In this document: in pieces, positions 10,184-20,574 of the stretch
Numbering within the stretch: the first letter of the stretch is position 1
How the letters are laid out: every line of letters starts with the position of its first letter
Assembly (NCBI GenBank): GCA_029532625.1
Contig: JARFXM010000009.1
Coordinates: 2,108,001 to 2,172,000, forward strand
DNA from: Lomentospora prolificans
Lineage: Eukaryota > Ascomycota > Sordariomycetes > Microascales > Microascaceae
DNA: 64,000 nucleotides
Direction: 5' to 3'
The notes under the pieces: model-generated
What the model was told of the DNA's origin: nothing
The model's input: only the letters and a program-made list of their open reading frames with translations
Database searches by the model: none
Position numbers and translations under genes: made by a program

Positions 10184-11820
10184 ATGCCGGAGCCATTGCA
10201 CGAACCGACCAGCGTCAATGGCGCATCTGGAGCGTCCCGCCACCTGAATGCCGGGAACGGCCTGGCCACGAGACAGAGGTCGCAAAGGAAACAATCGAGC
10301 CCTATGATGCCGGCCTTTATCGTGTCGGCACCTGGCAAGGTCATTGTGTTTGGAGAACATGCTGTCGTCCATGGAAAAGTAAGTAACTGGATCCCCTGAA
10401 TACGCAAACCTGCGTTTCGGCGATCGTCGCGGACACAAGTCCGTTCTCTTTATCTCGGTGTCAAGGCGCGATCCGATCAAAGAAACGCGATAATGCCGAG
10501 TGCCAGGGCCAATGCGCTGACACTTTGGCTTAATTTTAGGCGGCGATAGCGGCGGCCATCTCCCTGAGATCATATCTTCATGTTACGACGCTGTCCAAAT
10601 CGAAGCGAACAGTCACCCTGCGATTCCCCGATATCGACTTCCAGCACACCTGGAACATTGACGACTTACCCTGGTCCATCTTCCAGCGCCCCGATAAAAA
10701 GAAGTACTATTACGATCTTGTCACAACCCTTGACCCCGATCTTTTGGCTGCCGTCCAGCCTCACCTCGACGACGTCTCCCTCCACAAGTCGGAAGAAGTG
10801 CGCAAGATCCACCGATCTTCGGCTCTATCGTTTCTGTATATTTTCCTATCGCTCGGTTCCCCCACCTTCCACGGATGCATTTACACTCTGCGGTCTACGA
10901 TTCCCATCGGCGCCGGTCTCGGAAGCAGCGCATCCATTGCCGTGTGCTTGGCGGCCGCCCTCCTCCTGCAGCTGAGGACCCTTTCTGGCCCGCACCCTGA
11001 CCAGCCACCGGACGAGGCCAGGCTGCAGGTGGAAAGGATTAATCGATGGGCGTTTGTTGCCGAAATGTGTATTCACGGGAACCCTTCGGGCGTCGACAAT
11101 ACTGTCTCAACCCAGGGCAAGGCTGTTGTGTTCCAGAGAACCGACTATGGCAAGCCTCCCGCCGTGCGACCCCTCTGGGACTTCCCCGAGTTGCCGCTTC
11201 TCCTGGTCGACACGAAGCAGCCCAAGTCGACTGCGCATGAAGTTAAGAAGGTGGCCAGACTTCGCGATACCCACCCCAAGCTGATTGGCAACATCCTTGA
11301 TGCTATTGATAAGGCTACACGGACAGCGTCGGACCTGCTCCAGGATCCCGAGTTCGATAGCGAGGACCCAGATAACCTAGCAAAGGTGGGGGAGCTCATG
11401 ACTATAAATCATGGGCTGCTCGTCGCGCTCGGGGTTTCTCACCCTAGGCTTGAGCGAGTGCGGGAGCTTGTCGACCATGCCGGACTCGGGTGGACAAAGC
11501 TTACTGGTGCTGGAGGTGGCGGCTGTTCTATTACTCTTCTACGACCAGATGTATCTCCGGAGAAGCTCATCAAGCTCGAAGAGAAACTCGAAGCGGAAAA
11601 TTACGAAAAGTTTGAGACGACGTTGGGTGGTGACGGTGTTGGCGTCTTGTGGCCCGCCGTGCTCAAGAATGGTCTCGAGGATGATGATGAAGGTGGTATG
11701 GAGATTGACGTGGACAAGTTCCTTAATGCGGATGGCATCACGGGTGTCGAAAGGCTGGTCGGTGTCGACAATGCCGGTCGCGGCGAGGGATGGCGATTCT
11801 GGAGTGTCGAGAGCCACTGA
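10184..11820 (+). CDS. ERG12: Mevalonate kinase, 491 aa
   Basis: Phosphorylates mevalonate to 5-phosphomevalonate with ATP, an early step of the isoprenoid/ergosterol pathway in cytosol or peroxisome. Two exons, 10184-10378 and 10540-11820, join after HAVVHGK. GHMP-kinase motifs: N-terminal SAPGKVIVFGEHAVVHGK (residues about 48-65), the ATP loop PIGAGLGSSAS, GNPSGVDNTV with the catalytic Asp region, the DTKQPKSTA segment, and the C-terminal KLTGAGGGGCS. About 40 residues precede the family core. A second in-frame pair of Met codons at residues 41-42 would give a shorter, more canonical protein, so initiation could occur at either. The C-terminus has an acidic insertion (EDDDEGG) before the final strand, as in other filamentous ascomycetes. 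Confidence 0.95.
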
Positions 11821-13066
11821 AAAAGTATCACAAAGCTAATGTAATATGGGTAATAGAGGGAGGGAACAAGGGCGCAGGAGGTCAATTTTTGGGAGGTTTC
11901 TGGTTTCAAAACGGAAAAAAAAAAAAAAGAAAAGAAAAGAAAAAGATCCCGCGGATGGCAGTCGGGTCCTCCGTCAAGAGCGACACTCGACAGTCTTTAA
12001 CCCTTTTCTTCTGTACACCCGGGAACCCTCTCAGAGGAAGGCTTCTGAGCTTCGCACTCTCCTCTTACTGTGGGCTTAAGCTAGGGGAGTAATTCACGAC
12101 TAGGACAGGGGTGGATTGCGATCACACTGGAATTCTTGTTACTTGGGGGGACTTTTCCTTCCGAAGTAAGCATAGTTTTCAGTGTTTTTTTCTTTTTCTT
12201 AGATATAATGCCCTACGGTTCACAAGCCCGATATGACGATTAATATGAAGATAATAGCAGCAGATAATTGTCAAGGAAGAGATTGGGCGACAAGCTAATG
12301 GCTATCAAATGACTGGTGAAGCTATTAGCTGTGGTTGCGTGCAACCCTGGTAAAGGGAACCCCCCCATGTAACAAGAGTGCATGGATGGAGAAATTTCAA
12401 GTCCTACTCAGAGGCCTAGACCAAGGCCTATTAGGCCCGAGTCGCATTCCCGGCCCGAGGTTCGCACCTTGAAACATGCCGGAAACGTTTCTTCGATGCA
12501 ACGCGAAGATGTTGGGCGACATCAATATCAATACCAGGTAAACAGTGGAAGCAAGCAAGCAGCCAGCTAAGCAGCTGAGGCTGGTAAAAGCGAATGAAGC
12601 CGTCCTCTGCACTGCTGGCAGTGTATTGTCAGCTTCGTCCTCTCGAAGGCCAACGAGAGCCGGGATGAACCCTGAAGGCGGCCGGATCAAGCACTAAGAA
12701 GTCCGTCGACCTGTGCCCAATATCCCTTCAATCCCTCTATTATCCACCCTATTTTACCGCCAATATCGGGCTGTAACAGCACGTGACGGAACCGCTGTGG
12801 CAATTCGGACAGCGCCTTCAGCTCTTGACTTGCCTTTTCTTCAGCGTGGCATCCTCCCGGGCCTTTAGGCCATTCGTTCCAAGGGTTTTTTCATTCCATC
12901 ATGATTCGTACTCCAGAGTATGATGGTTTGAAGGGCAAAATCCTCGTTATTTAGGACACCCGCTTTGCCTAAGCAAAATCTCCCTTTGTTCCCTTCTTCC
13001 TTTTTACCTCGCGTACACAACACGCGTTTCTCTTCCTGCCTCTTCTTTCCCATAGGCAAAGAGAGA
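11821..13066. other. Intergenic interval with purine tract
   Basis: 1.2 kb between ERG12 and the transferase alpha-subunit gene. A run of 13 A followed by A/G tract lies at about 11913-11945 in the 3' flank of ERG12. The last 60 bp (about 12975-13050) are pyrimidine-rich, as expected of the downstream promoter. I see no gene. Confidence 0.55.
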
Positions 13067-15141
13067 ATGCCGCCAAAATCCAGGACCGTGGTGTCCAAGG
13101 CAAAGAATCCCGAGCCTAGCAAAGGTCAGTCAGTCCTTGAGAGCTTGTTTGTTCGCCTGACTCCGTATTGATTACCTCGTGCGCCTTGGGTTGTATAAGG
13201 ACCCCACCATATATTTGATGTCATGTCATCAACGGGCGCGCTTTCCCCCCTTGTTTCCCGCAAGCTTTCTTGCCCCGCCTCTAAGTCGCACACGATTTGG
13301 GATGCGAGCAAGCTTCAAGGAACGTCATTTGCATTCCTGAACGAGAGGGTGGTTTGCTGCGCAGCTCATCCCTTGCTTTTCTCTCCCATACATTGGATTG
13401 GCTCCCGCTTTGGAACTTTTCTTTTTTCCTTTTTTTTCGGCCCAGGCCTTATTTTTTTATAGTCAGGCCAGAGTCCTTTTCTGAGTCGAAGCTGACCAGA
13501 GCAAACTCGCCCTTACAGAACCGCAAGAGACCGAGCCAACTTCGGTAAAACAGCTCTCGCAGAGCCGCTACTACCAGCTGAACCCCGTAACGAAGCGCTT
13601 CGAAACCGAAGGCCTCGAAGCTCTCACCCCGGCCGAGCGGCAAACCTGGGCCAACGCGCAGCTCCTGCCCCGCATCGCCGGCAAGCAGACGATTCTCCCG
13701 GCCAAGGTCGAGCGAGAGTACTGGAAGCAAGTGGCCAAGGACAACCTGCCGATCCGGTCGCTTCGCAAGGACTACGAGTGGGGCACCGACAAGACCGGGC
13801 GCGACGTCGGCGAGTACGCCCCGCAGGACTTGGAGGAGAGGAGAAGAAAGCAGGACCGGCTGGCTGCGCTGACGATTGAGCACGAGAGGTTCTTGACCAA
13901 GAGAGACTTGAAGGCGCGGGGAGCTCGCGACAGGAAGGGTAACGCTTACGAGATTACGGAGGAAGATATTCAGCAGGAGAAGAGAAGGAGAGCAGAGATG
14001 GCACATCTGAACAAAGAACTGTATAATGATCGGGGGAGCGCGTACTCGACAGATCCGGAGTGGGATGATGTCATTCCGATCCCGGCCATTGAGCCTGAGG
14101 GCGCTCTGGCTGCCATTGCGTACCCGGACGACTACGCCGAAGGTAGATAGCTCGATTCTTCTGTTTTTTTTCGAGTAGTTTTTTTTTTCTTTGCCCTTCT
14201 TCTTCTTCTTCTTTTTTGAAGCTCGTTAAATTGGCCCGCTAACCCTTGCTGGTGCGAAAATAGCCATGTCCTATCTGCGAGCCGTGATGGCCGCCGAGGA
14301 GGCCTCTCCCCGTTGCCTCCGTCTCACGGACCACATCATTTCTATGAACCCAGCCCACTATACCGTCTGGCTGTACCGCTTCAAGATAATATCCACCCTC
14401 AATCTACCAGTTCCTGACGAGATCGACTGGCTCAACGAGGTGGCGCTCGCTCACCTCAAAAACTACCAAATCTGGCACCACCGCCAGCTCCTCATCGACC
14501 ACTACTATCCCCAGATCGCCGACGACGCCGAAGCCCTCAAGAAGCTCGGCCGCTCCGAGTCCCAGTTTATCGCCATGATGCTAGACGAGGACACCAAGAA
14601 CTACCACGTCTGGTCGTATAGGCAGTACCTCGTGCGCAAGCTCAATCTGTTCAACCTACATGAGTTGATGTTGACGCAGAACCTGATCGAGGACGACGTG
14701 CGGAACAACTCGGCGTGGTCGCACCGGTTCCTCGTCGTGTTTTCAGACCCCAAGGCCTCGACAGAGGGGAGCCACGCGACCGAGTACGATGCCAAGGTGC
14801 CTAGCGAGACCGTGGATCGCGAGATTGCCTACGCCAAGGAGAAGATTTTGCTGGCGCCTCAGAACCAGGCGGCGTGGAATTACTTGAGGGGCGTTTTGGT
14901 GAAAGGGGGCAGGAAGATGGGCGAGGTGAAGGAGTTCTCGGGGGAGTTTGTCACAGCGCTTGGGGACGACGCCAAGGAGGAGGTCAGGAGCTCGCATGCG
15001 CTGGATTGCTTGGCAGAGGCGTATCTTGAAGATGGGAACAAGGATAAGGCGAAGTTGTGTCTGGAGAGATTGGCGGTCAAGTGGGATCCCATCCGCGCCG
15101 GGTACTGGAACTATCGACAGCAGCTCGTGGATGTTGCTTGA
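13067..15141 (+). CDS. RAM2: Protein farnesyl/geranylgeranyltransferase alpha subunit with long N-terminal extension, 519 aa
   Basis: Shared alpha subunit of farnesyltransferase and geranylgeranyltransferase I, which attach isoprenoids to CaaX proteins. Exons 13067-13124, 13519-14142 and 14264-15141 join in frame. From about residue 205 the protein matches the family: PEWDDVIPIP, AMSYLRAVM, then PFTA repeats with the W-x-Y/H-R signature (NPAHYTVWLYR, NYQIWHHR, NYHVWSYR, NSAWSHR, NQAAWNY, AGYWNYR). The second intron must be spliced to join DDYAE to AMSYLRAV. Residues 1-200 are an extra lysine/arginine- and glutamate-rich segment absent from yeast Ram2 (316 aa). An internal Met at residue 180 (14000 region) would give a 340-aa protein of ordinary size. 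ERG12, supplying the precursor pathway, is the upstream neighbour. Confidence 0.9.
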
Positions 15142-15469
15142 GGCGGACGGCTTTGGGAGGTAGTAGTGTCGACTGGTCGCAGGTGTCCTTGTATCAACTT
15201 GGAAGTACACATGTTATAACTAGGTTAAGAAGGCAGTAGAAAACAGTTGAAGCAGCAGATAGCGAGTTCTTAGGTTTGTTGAAAATCACAAGAAAATGTC
15301 ATTATTCCAATTAACACCGCGGCCATACAGGCGAGAGCTACCATTTGATGCTTTTCCCTTTCCCTCAAAACTCCAATTTTTGAAACCATGACCAAGATGA
15401 TGTCTATTTTGCTATTTCTTCCATTTTTCTTTTTTTCTTTTTTTGCTTTTCTCTTCCTCGTTCGCTTGC
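15142..15469. other. Convergent 3' intergenic region
   Basis: 328 bp separating the stop codons of the transferase alpha subunit (+) and the Mtr2-like gene (-). It is T-rich near 15420-15455, consistent with 3' processing signals for one or both genes. No gene seen. Confidence 0.6.
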
Positions 15470-16077
15470 TCATAGCGTCCTGAAATTCTGCGACATGATC
15501 AGCCACCTCCTCAACCCCCTCGGCGCATTCCTCGCCAGCGCCTCCCAATTCGGCACGAGCACAAACACCTCGTTGAAGGCCTTGCGCACGGCGTCGCGAC
15601 CAGATCCGAACTGGACGCGGCCGGTGACCTGTACAAGCAAGCTCATCTTGGAGCCGTTCTTATCGGCGGAGACATGGGCGTTGGGGCCTTGGTCGGCGGC
15701 GAGGCCAAAGGAAGGGTTGACGGCGTGGGCGTCGAAGGACTCGACCTCGTAGCGGCAGCCGGGGCCGTGGTCGGCGACGAGCTTCTCGTAGTCGGCGGGG
15801 GCGGGGAGGACGGTGCCGTTGATGGAGATGTCGGCTGTTAGGGGGGCGTCGGGGGCGGAGTAGGATTTGGAGGAGTTGATGTAGAAGTGGGCGATGGGGG
15901 AGGAGGAGGAGAGGGAGTGGTAGTAGGATTCTACAAAGGCTTGGGCGCCTGGTGGGGATGGGGAAAGGGAGGGGGGAGAAGTTAGTTTGGACCTGCGAAC
16001 CGGGGGGGGACGTGTTGGAAGGAGGACCTACCTTCGGAGGCGGCCTTGACTTGGGTTTCTTCAGAGGGGAGAGACAT
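15470..16077 (-). CDS. MTR2: NTF2-like mRNA export factor (Mtr2 family), 174 aa
   Basis: Mtr2 (functionally like p15/NXT1) pairs with Mex67 to carry mRNA and pre-ribosomes through nuclear pores. Two exons: 16077-16032 (MSLPSEETQVKAASE) and 15948-15470, joined through a split glycine codon; the 83-nt intron is pyrimidine-rich. The product has one NTF2-like fold: helix AQAFVESYYHSL, SPIAHFYI, SINGTVLPAP, the strand MSLLVQVTGRVQFG, and the ending FNEVFVLVPNWEAL...WLIMSQNFR, which fits the Mtr2 branch better than NTF2 or Nxt1. Length is close to yeast Mtr2 (184 aa). All codons were read through without a stop. The main doubt is which NTF2-like subfamily it belongs to. Confidence 0.72.
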
Positions 16078-16648
16078 GGTTGTGTGGGTATGGGTGGAAG
16101 AGGAGGGCGAGGATGCGCTCGCGATTGAAGAAAATAGGGCTGGCCGACACTTGGGGGGTTAAGATCAAGTAGACACTTTCATGAGGTCGATGTCAGCCTT
16201 GTCGTCGTGCCGACTGAGGGATCTCGAGCATCCAAAGATATGTCTTACTGAATTGATCCCGCTAGTACGCTCAGTATCAATACTTGTGAAGCGTACTTGT
16301 GAAGCCGAAGGGATCGTAAGTAAATAGGTTTAACGCGTTGAACTTGCAGGTTCTAGGCTGGCTTTAAGGGTCAAATCAAGGTGGGGGCGGGGCGCAAACC
16401 ATCCCAAAAGATTTGATCAAGGTCAGTCCGTAATCGACTCGATCAATTAACACTGTGCTTATCCGAGCTCCCTAAATTTTTGGCAGAAGCAAGCGCGACC
16501 GAAGACGAAAGTCACCAGACGTTCAGTGATTTGACATGAGGCCGAACGCCCTATCTATTTTATACCTTGGGAGAGAGAGTTGCATGTCACCCAGTCTCCA
16601 CGTACGCCAATGTCGATTATAACTGCGATATAGCACCCACTCTTCGCA
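16078..16648. promoter_or_regulatory. Divergent promoter region
   Basis: 571 bp between the start codons of the Mtr2-like gene (-) and MSM1 (+), so it must carry both promoters. A TATTTTATA-like element lies at about 16555-16563 upstream of MSM1. No gene or long repeat visible. Confidence 0.5.
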
Positions 16649-18686
16649 ATGCAGTTGCTTAGGCTACCTGCTCGGTGCAGGATCCCGAGCAGGGCACCCC
16701 AGATTAGGAGCTTGCCCTCCAGACCCCCGGGAGCTTTCGCTTGCCATGGCTTCCTCCAGAGGCGTCTCCAGTCCTCTGCGGCTAGTCTGACAGAGAAGCC
16801 CTTTTACGTGACGACTCCCATTTTTTACGTCAATGCCTGTAAGCTCTGCCTCTGCTTTTTTCTTCGTCTCCAAACCTTTGTTACGTCTGCCCTCCTCCCC
16901 CCTTGGCTAACCGACACGCGATAGCTCCCCACATTGGCCACGCACATTCCATGGTCCTCGCCGACGTCTTCAAGCGCTGGGCCACCCTACAGGGCCGCCG
17001 CGCAACCCTTTGTACCGGCACCGACGAGCACGGCATGAAGATCCAGCGCGCCGCCGCCAAGGCCGGCCAAGCGCCCAAGGACTTTTGCGACACGTACGCG
17101 CAAAAGTTCCGCGAGATCGCCGAGTCCCTGACCCTATCCGAGCACGACTTCATCCGCACCACAGACGCCCAGCACGTGGCCGCCGTGCAGCAGTTCTGGA
17201 AGGAGCTCAACGACCGCGACCTGATCTACGAGACCACGCACAAGGGGTGGTACAGCGTCAGCGACGAGTGCTTCTACCCGGAGAGCATGATTGAGCGGTC
17301 GTTTGTGCCCGAGACGGGCAAGGTGATTTGGTCGGCGATCGAGAGCGGGAGCGAGGTGGAGTGGGTGGAGGAGAAGAATTATCACTTTAGGATGACGGCG
17401 TTTAGAGAGCAGCTGTTGGACTTTTACAGGGCGAATCCGAACTGGATCACGCCCGAGTACAAGATGAAGGAGGTTGTTTCGTGGGTGGAGAATCATCTGG
17501 AGGACCTATCGATATCAAGGCCGGCGAATAGGTTGTCCTGGGGTATCCCCGTGCCCGACGACCCGAGCCAGACGGTCTACGTGTGGGTTGATGCGCTGAT
17601 CAACTACATTAGCAACTTGGGCTATCCGAACTGGACGCCGGAGATTATGATGGAGAAGGGCTGGCCGGCCGATGTGCACATTATTGGAAAGGACATTCTT
17701 CGGTTTCATGGCGTCTACTGGCCCGCGCTGCTTCTTGCGGTCGGCCTGCCGCTCCCCAAGAATATGCTGACCCACGCGCACTGGACCATTGGTGGACGCA
17801 AGATTTCCAAGTCGGCCGGCAACGGCGTGTCGCCCATCTTTGCCGTCGACAGGTTTGGTGCTGATACCATTCGATTCTTCCTCATGAGGAAAGGTGCGAT
17901 CAGAGATGATTCCATCTTTGAGAATGGCGAGGTCGCGAAGGTATATAGGACCGATCTCATGGGCACGTTTGGCAACCTCTTGGCTCGGACGACAAGGACT
18001 GTAAAGTGGAGTGTAGTCTCGGCTGTTCGGGATGAGACGACCAAGGGTGACACAGGCAAGGTCTGCCCTCTTGGTCTGGAAACCTTACGGGATAAGGTGG
18101 CCGTCGAGATGAAGGCTCTGCGTCCGGACAGGGCTCTCGCGCTCATCATGGATACCCTTACGGAGGTACTTGTTCTCCACCCTGCCTGCTCTTTTGATAA
18201 CTTGGAGACTAACGGAATGCGCAGGCCAACAAATACATGAGCAGCACCGCCCCCTGGACCCTCTCTGACGTGAAGCACGAAAACAAAGAAGCGTTTGCCC
18301 AGCTCAGCTACGTAGTCTACACGCTCGCCGAGTCCCTGCGCATCTCAGCCATCCTCCTGCAGCCCTACATGCCCGAGCGCGCCCGCGAGGCCCTTGACCG
18401 GCTCGGCGTGGCGCCCGAGAAGCGCGACTTTGCGCACGCCGTGCGCGGCGCCGACAACGCCTACGGCATGAGCTTCATGCCAAGGGGCTTCGAGGGCAAG
18501 GGCGCGGAGAAGTCGCTGTTCCCGCCGCTGGGCAAGGAGTTTCCCGAGGAGGACGGGGAGCCGCTGGTGGAGGACCGCAAGGCGAGGAAGGAGGAGAGGG
18601 AGATGAAGCGGGCGGCTAAGCTGAAGGCGAAGGCGGAGAGTAGGGAGAGGGCGAAGGCAGCGGCGAAGCAGGCTGAGGGAGAGTAA
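16649..18686 (+). CDS. MSM1: Mitochondrial methionyl-tRNA synthetase, 630 aa
   Basis: Class I synthetase charging mitochondrial tRNA-Met. Exons 16649-16838, 16925-18165 and 18225-18686 join in frame. The first ~45 residues are Arg/Ser/Pro-rich without acidic residues, as expected for a mitochondrial presequence, and lead into KPFYVTTPIFYVNA. Motifs are HIGH (SPHIGHAHS, created by splicing intron 1), the TGTDEHG loop, the Trp-rich connective region, and the second signature as KISKS in GRKISKSAGN. The anticodon-binding helical domain begins after intron 2 (ANKYMSSTAPW). A lysine/glutamate-rich tail (about residues 580-630, KARKEEREMKRAAKLK) looks charged and helical. No zinc-knuckle cysteines appear in the connective peptide, in keeping with the mitochondrial/bacterial type without zinc. 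Confidence 0.93.
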
Positions 18687-19024
18687 GTTGGTGAGGGAGT
18701 GAGTAGTAAGGAGATTATAGTGGATCTCTGGGGGATATTGCCATTGTACGAATATATTGTATACATAACTTAGAAATGAAGATTTTGTACTATATCACTT
18801 AGACGTGGAGAGGCTTGTGACGTTGGCTTGTGATGATGGCGATGGCTCGTCTAGCCGGGCCGCTAAAGGCGCAGAAATCAACATCGCCGTCACCAGAGCC
18901 AGCTGCTCTGGATTTAACGTCACCCGAACAAGCCTCGCCCGGCCACCAACCCTAGACGCATCCAATTTTGCAATATCCACTTATATCGATACAATCTTGG
19001 TTCCTTTAGATTTTGGAGAAGAGT
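18687..19024. other. Short intergenic region
   Basis: 338 bp between MSM1 and the NAT9-like gene, both on the plus strand. It must hold the MSM1 3' end and the next promoter. I see no element I can name. Confidence 0.5.
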
Positions 19025-19962
19025 ATGAAATTTAACGAGCATATCGGTACGTCAATACACTTGTTGCCACAGTTCTCGGGCTGAATGATCTCACGCTAAC
19101 ACGTTTGAGTAGCCGTCTCGACGTCTCGGGTCCTGCTCGTGCCATACGAGGCGCATCACGTCCCGCGCTACCACACATGGATGAAAGATGCTGTTAGTTC
19201 TCCTTGGCCAAAATGTGGACAGCTCCAACGTTGTGATTCTTTTTTTTTTTTTTTTTTTTCTGTTCTTGTCCCTTCTTGTGGTCGATTTGCGAATGTGCGT
19301 TACACACCCGTAGGCGAAAAAAAGGCTCACATGTTCTCTCCATCGCCCAGGAAATCCAAGAACTCACGGCCTCGGAGCCGCTTTCTCTCGAGGAAGAGTA
19401 CGAGAACCAAATCTCGTGGCGGGAGAGCGCGGACAAGCTCACTTTTATCGTCTGTTTGCCGCGGGATGCTGGCGATTCGGGCGAGAGGGTGGAGGCGGGA
19501 AGGGACGACGCAGAGGGGAGGATGGTGGGCGACGTTAATTTTTTCCTCTACCCTGACAACGACGACGAGGACGCAGAGAAAGCTGGACACGCAGGGGAGA
19601 CAAAAGTCTTTGGGGAAATAGACATTATGATTGCGGAAAAATCGCGCAGAGGACAAGGGCTGGGACGAGGCGCGCTAAAGGCCATGTTGGCGTTCATAAG
19701 GAAGAATCTACGGAGCATACTTGCAGAGTACGCCGGTTCGTGCGGCGCGGAGGGGAAGCCCAGGCTTACCAAGGTTGTGGCCAAAATCAAAGAGAAAAAC
19801 GTTACGAGCAGGGGCTTGTTTGGGAGTCTTGGTTTTGTGGAGGTTGGCGGCGTGAATTACTTTGGGGAGGTGGAGATGGTGGTGGAAGGCTTTGCGGGGA
19901 AGAGTTGGGACTTGGAGGAGGAAGCGAGATATAGAGAAATGGAGTATAGGATGGCAGCGTAG
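19025..19962 (+). CDS. NAT9-like GNAT N-acetyltransferase, 237 aa
   Basis: Exons 19025-19046, 19113-19192 and 19351-19962 join in frame as MKFNEHI, AVSTSRVLLVPYEAHHVPRYHTWMKDA, EIQELTASEPLSLEEEYE. That opening (PYE-x-HHVPRYH-x-WM, then LTASEPLSLEEEY) is the hallmark of the NAT9 family. The acetyl-CoA loop is seen as EKSRRGQGLGRGAL, and the late GNAT strand as SRGLFGSLGFVEV. The substrate is not established in fungi; animal NAT9 has been tied to microtubule stability and acetylation. The first coding exon is just 22 nt. The second intron carries a run of 20 T (19240-19259). Start is the first ATG and gives the expected family N-terminus. Confidence 0.87.
19240..19259. repeat. T20 mononucleotide run in intron
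   Basis: Twenty consecutive T inside the second intron of the NAT9-like gene. It is a simple repeat and probably length-variable between isolates. It may help as a polypyrimidine stretch but sits far from the acceptor at 19350. Confidence 0.85.
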
Positions 19963-20574
19963 TAGGTGGGTTTGGATTCAGGGTCGGAGCACTATCAGCA
20001 CCAATGTTGATATGATGGATCGGGAGCGTTGCGAGTTGGGATCTATTCGAAGAAGGGGATCCAGTATCACACGACTCTAGACATCTGACGATCATCCATA
20101 GTTAGAAGGTTTCATTCTCTTCTTAGTCAGAAGATAGCATAATTGCTAAGGGAAGAAGAGCCAAGCAAGTACATCTAGCAACTGACATACGGCTTGATAT
20201 ATATAAGTATCAAAGCATATATCAGTTAATAGACCTACTACAACTTATCCACCACCTGAGAAGGAACAGCCAGCCCACTTCATAAGTCATGTCCAATTGT
20301 CTGTCTTATAAACCACTATCCTCGTGGTCCGCCTCAAACTGCAGGAACCGAAACGTGCATGTATATATATACTATTACAGAGCTGCTGGTCTGAAAGAGC
20401 CTTGCTAGCATGACAGGGGTATCCTCTATTCCATGATTTCCTCCATACATGTACCTCTCTCGAGACACTCCGTCTAACTGTCGCGATGCATTGTGTATAA
20501 AAGAACAACAAAAAAATCAACGCTTGTTTGGTGTTTTCTATTACTTTCAGCCCCCCCCATTTGTTCCCCGGTTC
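19963..20574. other. Convergent 3' intergenic region
   Basis: 612 bp between the stops of the NAT9-like gene (+) and the amino acid transporter (-). It is AT-rich around 20100-20250 with TATATATAAG-like sequence. No gene or structured RNA could be supported. Confidence 0.55.

Noticed and set aside
12430..12500. Possible tRNA-like GGTTCGCACC segment
   Set aside because: The remainder of the cloverleaf (D arm, anticodon arm, acceptor pairing) cannot be drawn around it.
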